From Carnegiea gigantea (Eukaryota > Streptophyta > Magnoliopsida > Caryophyllales > Cactaceae): DNA of 64,000 nt. Below, in pieces: positions 47,837 to 60,954 of the stretch. Both the position numbers and the translations under genes were made by a program. Each line of letters starts with the position of its first letter. The first letter of the stretch is position 1. The notes under the pieces were generated by a model. That model worked only from the letters and a program-made list of their open reading frames with translations, searched no databases and was not told the DNA's origin. The stretch lies in assembly GCA_029747015.1 (NCBI GenBank), contig JAKOGI010000005.1:1415691-1479690 (forward strand). Direction: 5' to 3'.

Positions 47837-49813
47837 GTGAATACTCATGGCATCAAAAGAAAGGGCTCGTTGCTTCACCCCCCCCCCCCCCTCAATTCCT
47901 TTATTTTAGTTGTCTGCCTAGTCTATAAGTAATTTTGGGGCAAAAGTATCTACTGTTATTTACTGGGTTTTTGTTGAAGCTGTAAAATTGTCGGTGATTT
48001 ATGCAAAGCTGATGAATTTAAGTTACCGGGAGCAATTTTGCAAATATATTGTATGCTTGCTTTGCTGTGTGATTAAGAATAAATTGTTGATTTCATTTAC
48101 TTGGATTTTAAAGTAAGAGGAGTTTCAAGTGTTAATTATAACTCTTCTGTTAAAAAGTTGCGTACTTTATTGTCTGATTACATTGTTTATCCAAGGAAGG
48201 ACAGGAGGACTGCGTGTATTGTTGTGGTATGTGAACTCTTAGTTGTATTCTTGCAAAATTCATGTGGTTTTCTGGCTAATGAGTATTTGAGCTATTGCTT
48301 TGATTGATGTTGATAGTCTTAATTCCCTGATTGATAGGTTCGGGTTATTTCGAATGGTTCTGTTCATCTTCGTCGTTTCAGTTTTGTTCTTGGTACTATG
48401 TTCAGTAGACTGATAACTATGTAACTTGTTCTTTGTTTAGATTTGTGTATCTCGAGTGCTAAGCATTGCTATCCGTTGCTCCGTTCCAACATTGTTTGGG
48501 TCTTGAAAGAACCATTTTCGGAAATCCTTACCCTATTTCAATCCTACAAACTTCTTTTATATGAAGCCAAGCAAATCAAGCATAACGAACAACCTTAAGG
48601 CTCATCTCGGAAGGGCATTGAACGATCACAGGCTAACACCCTGACTGCGAAACTTGTCTCCGGTTTCCCGTCTAAACTCTCATTCTGTTCACTTGCAACT
48701 CATCGAGAAAAGCAATGAAACTATAGAAGTTGCCTTTGTCCCCTTTAAATCGAATCAGTTGCATGTTGGCTTATGTTTCATGTCGTTCTAGGAACATCTT
48801 CTTTTGACGCTGCATTGCATTCATTTCTGAGACACTTCATACCTCCAGACGAGTGCAATGGTGGTGGTTCTTCTAATGGAGTTCCTCCAGGAAATTTGCT
48901 TGACTTTGATCTGGTGACGCAGTTCTCGTCTCAGCCCAAACCCAGTGAATTTGAGACAATAATGCCCTATATGGAAGACTGTGTACGTCATACAGATTAA
49001 GGTACACATACCTTGGAAAACCTTGATAAGATGGCTGAGCTTGAGCCCACCCAAATACAAAGATATGATCGCCTGAGAGGAGGAGGATTGATTTCCTTTC
49101 ATATGCCAGCCCCAAAATATACACTCATAAATTGGAAGCATTTTGCATGAAATGTGCAACAGAAGCTAAGTAGCAATGAAACGATTGATTAATATGTAAG
49201 CGTGCAATTACCAGGTGAGCCTTTGGCATCCGTCTGCATCTTTGTTCTTGTACAAGATTTCAAAGTCGTGTTCCTTTAGTTTTTTATAGTTCTTTACAAC
49301 TTTTGGTTTTTTTTTTTTTTTACCGTTAATAGGTATTTAATTAGTATTGTGAAAAATAATGGTACTTAATATTATCTTTGTTTTTAAGAAAATGTAAACT
49401 TTGCATTTTTTTGAGTAAAACATGCATTTATTAATTAGTTGAAAATCATACCACATTTATAATAGATATCGAAAGACCCAAAAAAAAAAAAAAATAAATA
49501 AATCTTTTAATCGAGAGAACTAATTGATGCATTTCTGAACACTCCTCTTCTATTTACTTGTTGCATTCATGAAAGATCAATTAATGTTGTTGTCATTAAC
49601 TAATATGTGTGAGTGTTAAAATAACCTTACATTATTCGTGTTCAAGTGTCTATACCTGCATCGGTAAGACCGCTTACATATGAATTTCTCCAGATCCTAC
49701 ATGAGCAGGACTCACACTGAAAGTTGTTGTTATTGTAAGTGTCTGCGTTATCTGTAATCCAAAATTTTAACTAGGTCAATTTCAGCTAACATTAGATAGT
49801 GTTTCCCAACCCT

Positions 49814-49854
<41 letters not shown>

Positions 49855-52053
49855 AACATTATATAGCTTTTTTTAAAGAACAAACTATTGAATGAAATTC
49901 TAGCAATAAATAGTGCTTGCATGACACTTACCACCAATAAAATCATCCTTATTATAGAAATAAAGCTTTGATGATACTACATCATTTATATTATTAGAGA
50001 TTTATGTGGCCCATCTTATTGCAAAAATTATTTAATATCTCGTTTTTTATTCCTTTCCTTAAAAAGCTTTTTATTACAAAAAAACATGTGACTCTTATTC
50101 AATCTAAAATGGATAATGTAACTATTTATTAAGTCAAAAAATCATTTTAGGTACAAACTTGCCAAAGGCCCTTATGTAGGAAGGAGCATCATCCATAAAG
50201 GCTTGAGAACTACACAATCTGTGATTATTAGGGGCTTGTTCCCTTTCTTTTGTTCCAATCTTTGTTGTTTGGGTGTTTGGATTAGCAACTTTGGATTTAT
50301 CATAGCCTATCCGTCATTGCTTGCCCAAATTAGTTAAGCTTGCTCATTCTAGTGTGAACTTTGTCCAAAACCTGTATAGCTGGAAAATGTAAGTTTGGAT
50401 TGTACGAACTAAAGCAAAATGTCTCTCTAGACTTCTTCTGCTCTGTTTATATGGAATAGTAGAGAATTTATGATTTTTAGATCGACGGTCAATCAGAACC
50501 AGTCTTCCTATAATTTTGCAATTCAGGGATAATACTGCTGCCTCAAATCCCCCACACCCTACCTGTGGTGGAATTTTTGGGGTATTAGATTTGAATTTAA
50601 ATTTAGATTCCAGTATGAAATGTAAAAGTCACCATTTTAATTTTGTTTTTGTGTGATTCTATTTAGTTGTAATGAGATGGATTATTTCAATATTTTAATT
50701 GCCTCATAATAGGTTCTAGGATACAAATGCATCATTCATGTTGTAAGAATAGTACATTTGAAAGAACTACACTGCCTCAACAAACTTATATCTAAAGGAA
50801 AATATACATCTACACACCCTCGTCCAAGTTCATAGACCTAGAAAAACAGTGGGCAGGCAAACATTGATACATTGATGACACAGGGATACAAGTAAGACAA
50901 ATTTACTAGGACCTAACAAAATGCCAAAGATCAATCACCAGAACATGTTTCCTTTCATATGCCATCTCGATAATTACTTACATAGTTACATTTATCAGTT
51001 GGGTTAGTAATAATCACAACCACAGTTTCAAAAGTACACACTTCCATTTAGGACTGTCAAAAGTTGACCCGACATGATCCGAACATGAAATTAAGTGAAT
51101 TTGGATAAAAATTTTCAACCCGTTTAATTAAATGGGTTGACATATTTAACCCGTTTAATTAATTGGGTTAGATCAAGTTGATAATTTTGATACCAAAAAA
51201 ACACATATTTAACCCGTTTAATTAAATAAGTTAAATAGGTTGACCCGTACCCAATTTTACCATGTATTTTTTGGAAGAAATTGTAAAAACATGAAGTTTA
51301 ATCAAATTGATCTTTGTTTTGGGATTGTAGTTTTTGTGGATAATAAACAATAGTTACATTATGATGATATATTGAACTTAAAAGATTGATTTATAGTGCT
51401 CGATAAGCATATTTCGGTGAAAATATTAAGCGGGTAAACCGATACTAGATAACCTGAACCTCACGTGTTTATATTAAATGGGTCAATGGGTAAATTTCAG
51501 GTCAAACTGTTTAAAAAATAAACGAGCACAGGTCAGGATTTTCAACCCGTTTAATAAACGAGTAAGGTTCAGGATTTTTCAACCCGTTTAAGTTCTACAT
51601 GAACACGAACTCAACTTAAATATCATAAAAATTTTTAAAATGTCAATTAAATTTTATGAGCATCCACGTTAAAATATCTGAGCAACTTCTATATAAAAAT
51701 TTAAACTTTCTTTTTTTTTGGCGACACCATTGGTAACAATGAGGATCTGCCCATGCCCATATGGAGTACCTTTGGATGGAACTTTTGCAAATGGGGAAAA
51801 TTTGTTTGAAACACCAGCTAGGACAAATTTTCCTGAAAATATTCTACTTTTCAAATGTTGCAGTTTTCCATTGACAATTTCCTGCACAAGCTCCTCGTTC
51901 ATACAGATGAAGCAATGTTCACTTACACTGCTGACACACCAAAGACAAAATGATTGAGTTTGAGCCCAACAGATTACACAAACACAACTGCCTAAGAGCA
52001 AGAGGTCACATTTACTATGAAATGCATGTCAGTGCCTTACCTCATCCAATTTT
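47837..52053. other. Long spacer between UTP18 and the F-box locus
   Basis: The beginning is UTP18 3' UTR with a C run at 47878-47891. An isolated ORF at 48773-49000 (75 codons) matches nothing I recognise. A minus-strand SINE-like fragment lies near 49668-49735 (ends TCACACTGAAAGTTGTTGTTATTG). A C29-A10 tract lies at 49814-49852. An AACCCGTTTAATTAA repeat lies at 51060-51600. No gene is supported. Confidence 0.45.
51116..51600. repeat. AACCCGTTTAATTAA-word repeat region
   Basis: The word or close variants occur at about 51116, 51147, 51208, 51544 and 51580, with GGGTTGAC words between them. Similar words occur at 3470-3550. It is probably an old non-coding transposon remnant. Confidence 0.5.
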
Positions 52054-55000
52054 TTACCTCTTGTTCGCCGGTGGAAAAAAGTCATGAAATCTTGAAATCA
52101 GAACTGAACGCGCCTCTTGGTAGCAGAGAGCTGTGGCCTTAAGCTTTTGAACATTGTCCATAACTGCTGGTAGTTGTTCAAAGGCCGGTAGCAATGACGA
52201 CAAAAGGATATGGGCTGAATCAGCATCTTTCTGTGAAGAGTGCTGAGAAGCTTTGTCAAATTCTTTTATGTCGATTTCTAAAGCTCTTAAACGCTTGAGC
52301 AGCATGTCAAGTTTTGCAACCAGGGTCATACTATATTTAGTATGAACACAGTCATCGCACACACCGTCTAATCTAAGCTCTATCCTACCCAGTTGCTCTT
52401 TCTTCAGGCCCAAGCGTTGCAAAGTTTGAGATGAAACGAGGCACAAATCCCTTACCATACCAGAAAATTTGTGTGTTTCAGGTTCCAACTCCTCTTCAAA
52501 AGAGCACACCATTTTGAAAAAATGGAAGAACTGCTCAAAGAAATTTATAAGCTGCGGGAAGTCACGCTCTCCACGTGACATGAAGTAGATCATATAAATC
52601 TTTAGGCACTGCTCCATCTCCTCAAAGTCACTAAGTCTTGCTAGAGTGATGAAAATCTTCACAAAATTAAGGTGACTTCCAATGAAATTAGGGCAGGTTC
52701 TGTTGGGCAAGAAACTTTCCAGGAAAGAAGAAAGTTGGGTGATTTTCCTTTGAAGACTGATGTCCTTGGCTTGGGCTGAGGAGGAAGAAGACGCTTTGCC
52801 TTTCTCTATAGCGTGTTTTTTGGTGATTACCAGCTGGGAAGTGCTCACGAGAATTATCTGCCCAAGGCCAGAGAGCGGAAAAATTAATTAACATTAACCC
52901 ATATAGTTTGGAAGAAGAAAAAGACACATTAAACCAACCCTTTATATGCTCAGAATGTACTAATAAACACAGATTTTGAAAGCTTTGGTTAGTGTACCTT
53001 GGACTGCTATTCACTTCAACGTGTTCTTGCAACACTGACATCAGTGTGGAGGTGTAGTATTGAAGTGGTGAGTTTAAAGGCCTCAAGGTAGAAGCTGTAT
53101 TCGGTTTTTAATTGAGCTACGTGAAATCATATGAATTCAAGCTTGATCAACTCATGCCCCTTTTACTCATTTGATTCATAGAAACCTAGAAAATCCAGAA
53201 AAATTCCCATGGATATGTATGATGGTGCAGCAGGGCGACTACATTTCGTGCATTCTCATAGTATGTCATTTTTTGAGTCCTTCCAGGTTAAGAGGGGACA
53301 TTCTGATGTACTGGTGCAAACTGCAAAGGTGTGAGAAGATCAGTAAAAATAGCCACCAAAGGAGCAAGAGGTAAACCTAAGAAGTGTGAAAAGGTCGTCA
53401 GACAAGAAGAAAAAGGGCATATTTACAGTTCCAGCTCACAAAGGACATGATCCTCAACAAGAACATATAGGGTTCTAGGATTAGGGCGGAAGAAATAGAA
53501 GACTGCTTTGTGGCGTCGAGATCCCCCTTGAGCATAGGACAAATCACTCAAGAGCCAAGACTTTACATCTTTCAGAGGAGGAGGGTTCCCCCCCCCCCCC
53601 TATGTGGATTCACATAGTTGATTTTGAATAAAGCCTCTTTTTGGGTTTTAATTAGCTTCATTGTAGGATGCTTTACAGGAACCCTTTGTAATTAGCTTCA
53701 TTGTAGGATTGAAAACCTCTCCAACATGGCTGAACTAGCTTGGAGGCACCTATGTTTTTGGGTTTAACTAAAGGTATCCACCGTCGATCGCATTGACTAA
53801 TCCCCTCGCCCCGCGAGCTCCACTTAAGGGTAAAGGGCTGGCCGAGAATTACTCTCCATTCCCAGAGGTCAAGGATCGAACCCCTGACCAATTGGTTAAG
53901 GGACGAAGTGAGCTACCACTATGCCACAACCCCTTGGTTAGGCACCTATGTTTTTAAATATCCTACATTTTCCCCCAGTCAGTAGTTTGTGCTCATTAGT
54001 CAGTAGTTTGTGCTCATAATTCCACGTTATATTGATGCCGACTTTCAAACCTTCTTTGAATCATGCACGTTATGCTATAAATCTGGTTCATACATTTGTG
54101 AGGAATCACCATGCATATTAGCATCCAGCATATTATTTAGACCTTTGTACTCGAAAAAGTGATTGCAGTTCTCTATTGGCTTTTAACTTTATTTCTATCG
54201 TATTTTTATTTTGTTATCTCAATTTCTCATTTGCAGCTCCTTCCAAAATTGTTGTCAACTTGCTTTTAAGAATTTTGTTATCTTTGTCTCATCACTCTTG
54301 TAACATCTTTATTTGTCAGGGAAAGGCCACATGCAATCAGACTATCACTTCTGGTACATTGCCTCAATACGGCGCACATCGGGTTTTAGGTGGTGTTGGT
54401 TTGGATTCTACTCTAACTATTCTGGGATATGCAAGCTAAAATATTAGCAAAGAACTGCCATCTTACCACATCAGCAATGGTGGAGACAGTGTCACAATTT
54501 GTCTCATACTTCACACTTGCATCATTAACTTGCATAATAGTCAATAGCCCCCCTCCCTGGGGGCCAAAAAAACCAAAAGAAGGGCTCCAAATTAGCATGA
54601 ATCCAAATAGCAAGCGGAAGCTGGAGGAAAGAAGAACCTGGAAAGGAGAGGGGATTCATTATCTCTCCTGGAAAGGTATGCAACCAACAACTGAAGGTTT
54701 TGACTAATTCAGAAGATTCTAGAACCAAACCTAATAGCAGCAAGGTACAGCTCATAGGGACAAGAAATTGTTAGATGAGTTTTCTCAGGAATCCCAAGAA
54801 AGCAAGAACCCGAAGCAAATAAGCAATATCCCCATAAAAAACTTAACAGCTGAGCATTGATCTCTACATACAGGAGGATCCAGGGAGGTAGCTGCCCATG
54901 AAAATCACAGAGAAGCATTACTTGATATTGATGATGACAATCCATAATTTTTTTACCTTCCCCAACAGGAATTGAGCTTGTTCTTGTCCGGCCTGTGCAC

Positions 55001-55933
55001 ATCTGCAAATCAGTCCTCCCGTCAACTGGAACAATTCCCAATGACCATCCATTGACAAATCATCAAAAGCCACAGCTCTCAAGACATCTCCATCCTCAAT
55101 GAACTGTCGAAAAGCCTTGCAACTGCGTAAGATAGTGACAAATGATATTTCATCATAAGCAAGCAGACAATCAGAAACAAGGTCACTGCAGTATCATGAA
55201 TGAAAGGAACTGGCTTTGTCTAGAGCACCATAGCCTGCAGATTCTGCCCACTCCCTTAACAAAACATTGGCTTTTCTACTTTGGGCTGGCCCAAGGAGAG
55301 GGGGAAGGATGGCTCCTCCAGACACCACAACCCCCCCCCCCCCAAAAAAAAACCGAAAAAAGGAGATTAAAAAAAGAAAAGAGATCATAATCAATAACCG
55401 CAAGAACTAAAAGAACTGAAGATGTTACAAAAGTTCTCCACAAGAGCGCAGCTGAACTAAAATTTTCAATTATAAGCCTCTATGATACCAGATTGGTTAT
55501 GCCACGATTTCAAACAGCAGACTTCAGCCAGGATATATGTTGTTACTCCCATACTCATATAATATATAGACTACAGAGAATGGAATTCTACACAAATCCC
55601 AGTACAACACATGCTTTCAGGTCTTAGTAACATCTATGTAGTTCATACGAATACAAGCATCCAAAGTCCTACCCAAGATAAATGCTTGAATGCACCTAGT
55701 CTACATCATATAGTCCATTTAAGTTACATTGACAGCTATCAAGTATCAACGCTACACAAAAAAAACAAATTGCAGTTCAAGACCTCAATCATAGCATGCA
55801 ATTGACATATTTCTTACACAGAGATTGCCTTTGCAAAATTTTTTGCTCCCTCTGAAGATCTACCCACACGGATCAAGATCTCTTTTAAGATGTCATAATG
55901 TAGATCTGCAAGTGCAGCTCGCTTTTTCCTCAT
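52054..55933 (-). CDS. F-box protein (At2g35280-like N-terminus) with unknown helical C-terminus, copy A
   Basis: Minus-strand exons 55933-55818, 55122-54957 and 52857-52054, phase-consistent, giving 361 aa. Residues 1-39 begin MRKKRAALADLHYDILKEIL, an F-box start. The exon junction restores ISVCKAFRQF, followed by DVLRAVAFDDL and LICRCAQAGQEQAQFLLGK, which match small plant F-box proteins with Sel1/TPR-like ends. Such proteins bring substrates to SCF ubiquitin ligases through SKP1. The last 267 residues (52857-52054) are helical, with LSSFLESFLPNRTCPNF, and belong to no domain I recognise. The 2.1-kb last intron contains a SINE. The 5'-UTR exon probably ends at 56817. The splice into the last exon is inferred from phase and from the matching layout of copy C. 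Confidence 0.6.
53760..53939 (-). mobile_element. tRNA-derived SINE with 16-bp target-site duplication
   Basis: AGGCACCTATGTTTTT is repeated perfectly at 53744-53759 and 53940-53955. On the minus strand the element begins near GGGGTTGTGGCATAGTGGT (A-box-like TGGCATAGTGG), then has the B-box-like GGTTCGATCC near 53875-53884, then a unique body ending near 53760. This is the layout of a Pol III-transcribed SINE. It lies in the last intron of F-box copy A. Confidence 0.85.
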
Positions 55934-56816
55934 TATCTTTGGCTGCTAACATCAGGCATCGACCAGAAATATCGTTAAATTGTTAATAATAGATAAAAGG
56001 TATTCATCAAATTAAGATCCTAAATGAATTCAGTCTGCAAAAGTTAAGCTTAATCATCTGATGTTTACTGATGATCAATTAGTTTTGCACAGAATCACTG
56101 TTGATGAAAAGAAAACTGTGGAGAATGGCAGAGCTTGAAACGATGACATGCCCACTTTAGGTTGACTGTATCCCTTGGGTATGCCAGCCTTAGCACTTTG
56201 CAAATGAGCTATAGTATCGATAGTAGTGATCGCCTATTAATTAACCGAAAGATACCTATCCAGTCATGTTTATGAACCTTTGCTTTCGATAAGTCATCAA
56301 AGGAAGTCTAATAGTTAAGTATGGAATATCAAGAAACTCATTCATATAATCACCTTATATAATGTTGGTAACAGTGGATGTTCACAACTATTAACTACAG
56401 TACACCACAATTAACCATCAAATATGAAATTTGCGCGCACAAAGTATTGTGGCACGAATATACACACTTCAAAAAACACAAAACCCCTAAATCTGACTTA
56501 TGGGCTATCATCAACTTTCTTCAAATTTCTAGCACCAAGTAGCAATTCTGAAATTCACATCAAGATATTTGCTTCTACTATCAATTACAGGGCTGAATTC
56601 AAACCATAGAGTGACCATCAATTTCACCGAGAAACAGCAGAAACCCTAGAATTTTGGCCGTTCGTACAGATCAATGCACAAATAATTCGAAGAAACCCAA
56701 GTTTAATGCAAGCTAAGTAGCATCACAGCGAGTATTGGAGATAACTGAACTGCAAATTCTAGCGATTACATTGCGATAATCCAAGCATTTTCAGAAATTG
56801 GGAGTTGACGGATTAC

Positions 56817-56900
56817 CTTTGAAGGAAAGTGAGAGAAAACGGCAAGGGAGATGAACCGATTGTTTGAGCCGTTACACTTGATCTCCTGAAATTTGATTGG
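56817..56900 (-). promoter_or_regulatory. 5'-UTR exon and promoter-proximal region of F-box copy A
   Basis: On the minus strand, CACTTTCCTTCAAAG is followed by the donor GTAATCC at 56816. The same exon end occurs in copy B (58243). Upstream limits are approximate. Confidence 0.45.
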
Positions 56901-57369
56901 GGCGCCCCTCGGCAAGTTTCGGTATTTATTTAATTTTAATTAACGCGGACATTTTATGTTAATGAGAGTTAATTAATTAACTTTTTATCTCCTTTGTTTT
57001 AAGGTCTTTTCAGTTAAGAATGAGGATCCATCACATATTTCTATAACTTATGGAAAAAAAAAATCGAAATATTATAAGACTATAAAATGTATTGTCTTAA
57101 CAATAAATATGAGATAGATAGAATGATTGTAAATTACGTTAGTTCAAGTGATTTGACACTTATTTTCCTTAAATAAGGTCTTTGGTTCGAGTCTAGTGAA
57201 TAAAGAAAATCTATTATGGGAGTGTTCTACTCTTTATTGGACCAATAGTAGCTCAACTTTACTAAAATGGGGAATCCAAGACCCAAAAACAAATATTCAT
57301 TTTTAAAGAAAATTGATGCGTAAATATATAGATTGTATTCTTGGATGTAAATATTTTTAAGAATCTCTT

Positions 57370-58330
57370 CTTCATTGTTTTAAGCTGCCAACATCAGCCA
57401 CGCATGATCAAAAATAACGTCAAATTGCATATAACAGAGATCAAAGTATCCATCCCTAAGTCTATTCAATCACTTGTTCGCCTTTGTTTTTGGATAAATC
57501 ATCAAACATAGCATACTTAAAAGATATCCGAGGAATAACAGGATACACGTTCATATAGTCTCATTACATATTATGACAATGAGTGTTCTATACTGTTAAA
57601 TTTTATATTGATTGGGTCATAAACAAAGAGTCATGTATATAAGTTCAAATGAGGTTCCAACCCAAAACCAATTGACAATAGGTGAAGTAACTCACAAACT
57701 TATATACATGCTCAAACTCTTCATTTTATCACCACAATTACCACAAATGCCTATGAACCATGAAGTTTGGGGCTTTCAGGATACAATCAACCAGACTTTC
57801 CAAATAAAAAAAAGAAGAAGAAAAAACCAGAACAACTCAAATCACCTTAAAAATTCCCTCATTGTCATGAACTTGTTCGAGATTTCACTACATTGATTTG
57901 CAAGTCTGATTTGCTTCTGCTATCAAACATCATGGCTAATTTCAAGCTTTCGATCACTAAAGAGAAGTTGCAAACAACCTACATCTTAATTACAACTTAA
58001 TTATGATCAATTTCACAGAAAATCTGACGAAACCCTAGAATTTATGACGTTGGACTGGTGAAAGTCGTCTAAATAATTCGCAAGAAATTGGCAGTTTTAC
58101 ATGCTTTGTTAATCGAGCGAAGAAGTAGGGCAAGAAGTAATGGATCGAAGAGAGAAGAACGCGAAAATTGTAGCAATCACATTGCAATAATCTTAGCATT
58201 TTTCAGAATACGGATTAGGAAATAGGATTTTGAAGGGATTACCTTTGAAAGGAGAAATGCGATGGAGTATATAAGTCAATTTTAATTAGACCAGATCAAT
58301 TTGAGAGTGGGGGGAGATTGAGGGTCGCGG
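57370..58330 (-). pseudogene. F-box locus copy B, leader and first intron only
   Basis: Matches the 5'-UTR exon and first intron of copies A and C. At 57380-57420 it reads AAGCTGCCAACATCAGCCA as at the intron end of A (55940) and C (63131). The stretch near 58000-58110 holds AAACCCTAGAATTT as in A (56643). It stops at the point where the F-box coding exon should begin, so only promoter and leader are duplicated. Confidence 0.65.
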
Positions 58331-58426
58331 CAGATCAGAAGTAAGAAAAAGTCAACTCTAATTCTCATTTTTTAAGGTCGGGATGCAAAGGGCCGGACGA
58401 GGCCCCAACCCATTGACCAAGTCTAC

Positions 58427-59070
58427 TTTTTTTTTTTTTTTTTTTTTTGCGTAGAAGAGGGGCAATTAAACTTTTATTACATGAATCCATGCCGGGGCCA
58501 AACCACCCCTACATTGTCTGCATATAAAATATTTGCCACCTCATGGGGTGGACTACATGTTATGTGATGAACAGAGGAGATCGAAATAGCTATGTTCGCC
58601 AACCTATCAGCGACCTGATTCTTCTCTCGAAAGCAATGTGAAATTTGAACCTCCCAATCCGGTAACTCGATAAGTTTCTTGCACTCATTTAGCATGCGGC
58701 CATGTTCCAAGTACCAATTATACTCACCCTTAAGCATGCCTAGTGTGACCAACGAATCCAATTGAATCCAAACCTTAGCAAATCCCAAACTCCTTGCTAA
58801 TCTTATACCTCTGAGCGCAGCTTTAATTTCAACGTTGACTGATGGGCAAGCCCCCATTCTCTCCATAAAGCCACACAGCCATTCACCCAGTTCTCCATGA
58901 ATCACTCCTCCCCTGTAGGTCCTAGGTTACCCCTCGAGGCCCCGTCTGTGTTGAGTAACACCCATACTGCGGGAGGCGCTTCCCACACAACCATCAGCTC
59001 TGTACATGAGCTTGTTGTCTTCCTGTTGTGTGTCTCTTCGATCGTCAGAGCGTGGATGACTTCCTGACAA
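58427..59070 (-). mobile_element. LINE 3' fragment with RNase H domain and poly(A) tail
   Basis: Minus-strand reading gives LLNTDGASRGNLGP, then VNVEIKAALRGIRLA, IQLDSLVTLGML and EKNQVADRLANIA, the D-E-D core of the RNase H domain found in plant LINE ORF2. Loss of one G near 58905 shifts the frame between the two parts. The plus-strand T22 run at 58427-58448 is the poly(A) tail of this minus-strand element. It is 5'-truncated. Confidence 0.85.
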
Positions 59071-59090
59071 GTAAATAACGGTGTTGAAAA

Positions 59091-59231
59091 ACAACAACAA
59101 TAACAACAACAACAACAACAACAACTCCTCTCAGTGTAGGTCCCGCTTTCGCGGGGTCTGGAGGGATCCAAATGTAGGCAACCTTACCTCTACCGACAAT
59201 CCTGCCCATAGAGAGGCTGATTCCAAGAGAG
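59091..59231 (+). mobile_element. Au-like SINE
   Basis: Begins with CAA repeats, then CAGTGTAGGTCCCGCTTTCG, GATCCAAATGTAGGCAACC and AGAGAGGCTGATTCC. Flanked by ATAACGGTGTTGAAAA at 59075-59090 and ATAATGGTGTTGAAAA at 59232-59247, a target-site duplication with one mismatch. Confidence 0.85.
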
Positions 59232-59912
59232 ATAATGGTGTTGAAAAGGTGAGAAGAAATACACAATTCACATGTAAAAGATAAGTTATCAGGTCATCTA
59301 ATTGCAAGTCAATATTTTGTTGACTTGATCATAGTATGTTAAAAGCATATACTTTAAAAGATGGAAATATTGTGTGAAAATTTAAGAGTCATATTATTTT
59401 CATCGAAAATCCTTCAAAATGAAATTATTAACGTCCAAAAATTCTAAAAGATATTTTATAGATCGGTTTTTTTCTTGCCATATTTGATGCAAGAATTGTT
59501 AATGAATTTTGAATTATGTAATTGATCAAGTACTATCATCTTCTTTATTGTTTTTTTTTTTTTTTTTTTTTTTTTTGTTTTGGAGGCAAGACCATCACCC
59601 TTTTTAATACGCCGCCTTATCTTGCTCTTCTATGAGAGAATGAGTGACATTATCAAAAACAATGGTTTGCCCTTTCTTTCTAAAGGTCAACAATTGATCA
59701 CAGTGATTGCTCAATATTGCCATTAGAAATAAAGCTCCTGTTATATTATATGGGCTCTAATAAATATAAATAAATATGTCACAGCCTAAAGAGCCTCTTC
59801 AAAATGATTTCAAAGGAAACTATCAATCAACATTGCTCACATAAATGTGAGGGCAAGATAAAAGCACCTTCACATGAATTAGAAGTCTCACCTTTTGACT
59901 AGGCCAGTTCAA

Positions 59913-60311
59913 TCTATCTATATCTATCTATATAACTATATATAAAATTGAGTGAGTTCACATATTTTTGTCAGGTATCATAATTTTATTGGTTAGCATA
60001 TTAATTAGTACTTTAGTTTATTTTGTGTGTTTTATGTGCATTCAACTCTTTTTTAATTTTTCTTTATATACTTCACAAGATCTCTCACCTTCTCCTTAAT
60101 TAATCTTTTAGAAATGTGATTAATAAACATTTACTTGCATATAAAAAAATAACATATCTGTAAGCCTAAAAAGTTCAATAGATACAAAGCTTTTTCAACT
60201 AATAAAATAAATCTAAATGATGAAAACAATATCCTTCATGAATTATTTATAATTTTAGACATTAACATACGATCTAACTCAACTCTTGCATTGCAAGGGG
60301 AATAGTTCTAG
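59913..60311 (+). mobile_element. Short non-autonomous Helitron-like element
   Basis: The left end starts TCTATCTATA and runs into ATATATAAAATTGAGTGAG, like plant Helitron 5' ends. The right end has the small palindrome CTTGCATTGCAAG followed within about 12 bases by CTAG at 60308-60311 and then T, fitting the hairpin-CTRR-T rule. The exact left base is uncertain (59913 or about 59921). The interior is AT-rich and non-coding. Confidence 0.6.
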
Positions 60312-60950
60312 TTATATATATAGCTTTGTGAAGCCTAAAAAAGTATTTTGTCCGAGAGCTGGTCTTCTATGTCTAGAGAAAATTAACATGGTTGTGCTGC
60401 CTGTGCATATTTTTATGGGGTGTGACCGGTAAAAAAGGGGGTTGTGAATTAAAAAGGTGAGGTTTTATGTTTACTTCTCTAGGATTACTTACAATATATT
60501 CCCGAAACTATCATACAAGGTAATTTAAAGTGGTCCTAATACTACAGTATCCCGTCAACCCCCTTTATCTTATCTCTTTTCTCTCCCCCGCTTTCCGATA
60601 GATGAAGTATGAACATTTTTCTACAATCTTTTGTCTTTTGGTATATCATTGCTGAACTTTTTATATCATAGGAATATTTTTCATTCACATTAAGTCAATA
60701 AATTTGCATATAAAAGGAAACTAAAATTCGTAGGTCCTTTTCCTGACCTATATGATCAGCAACACGAGTGCTGCCGATAGTTTCTTCCGTATAGAAGTTG
60801 GATAACACTGCCGTTAAAATATTTAAGGCAAAATGAATGAGTCTACTATATATGCAAGAGATCCATCGGAGATTCGTAGTATACATTTGCTTTCTTATGT
60901 CATCCAAAACACACATTTGAGGTATTTCCTATGTACATTCAGCTGAAGCG
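60312..60950. other. Spacer downstream of F-box copy C
   Basis: No gene could be supported; AT-rich DNA between the Helitron-like element and the 3' end of copy C. Confidence 0.4.
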
Positions 60951-60954
60951 TTTC

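Noticed and set aside
48773..49000. 75-codon ORF after UTP18
   Set aside because: No recognisable family, no neighbouring exons and a length expected by chance; left as spacer.
51669..52001. Minus-strand ORF downstream of F-box copy A
   Set aside because: Could be a 3' UTR or a lost exon, but no domain and no matching sequence in copy C; not supported.
53820..53939. tRNA gene on the minus strand
   Set aside because: Box-A-like and box-B-like words exist, but no cloverleaf with acceptor stem could be drawn and the stretch lies inside a flanking duplication, so it is a SINE head.
58902..59266. Cysteine- and asparagine-rich ORFs
   Set aside because: They read through the CAA repeat of the Au-like SINE fused to LINE remnants.
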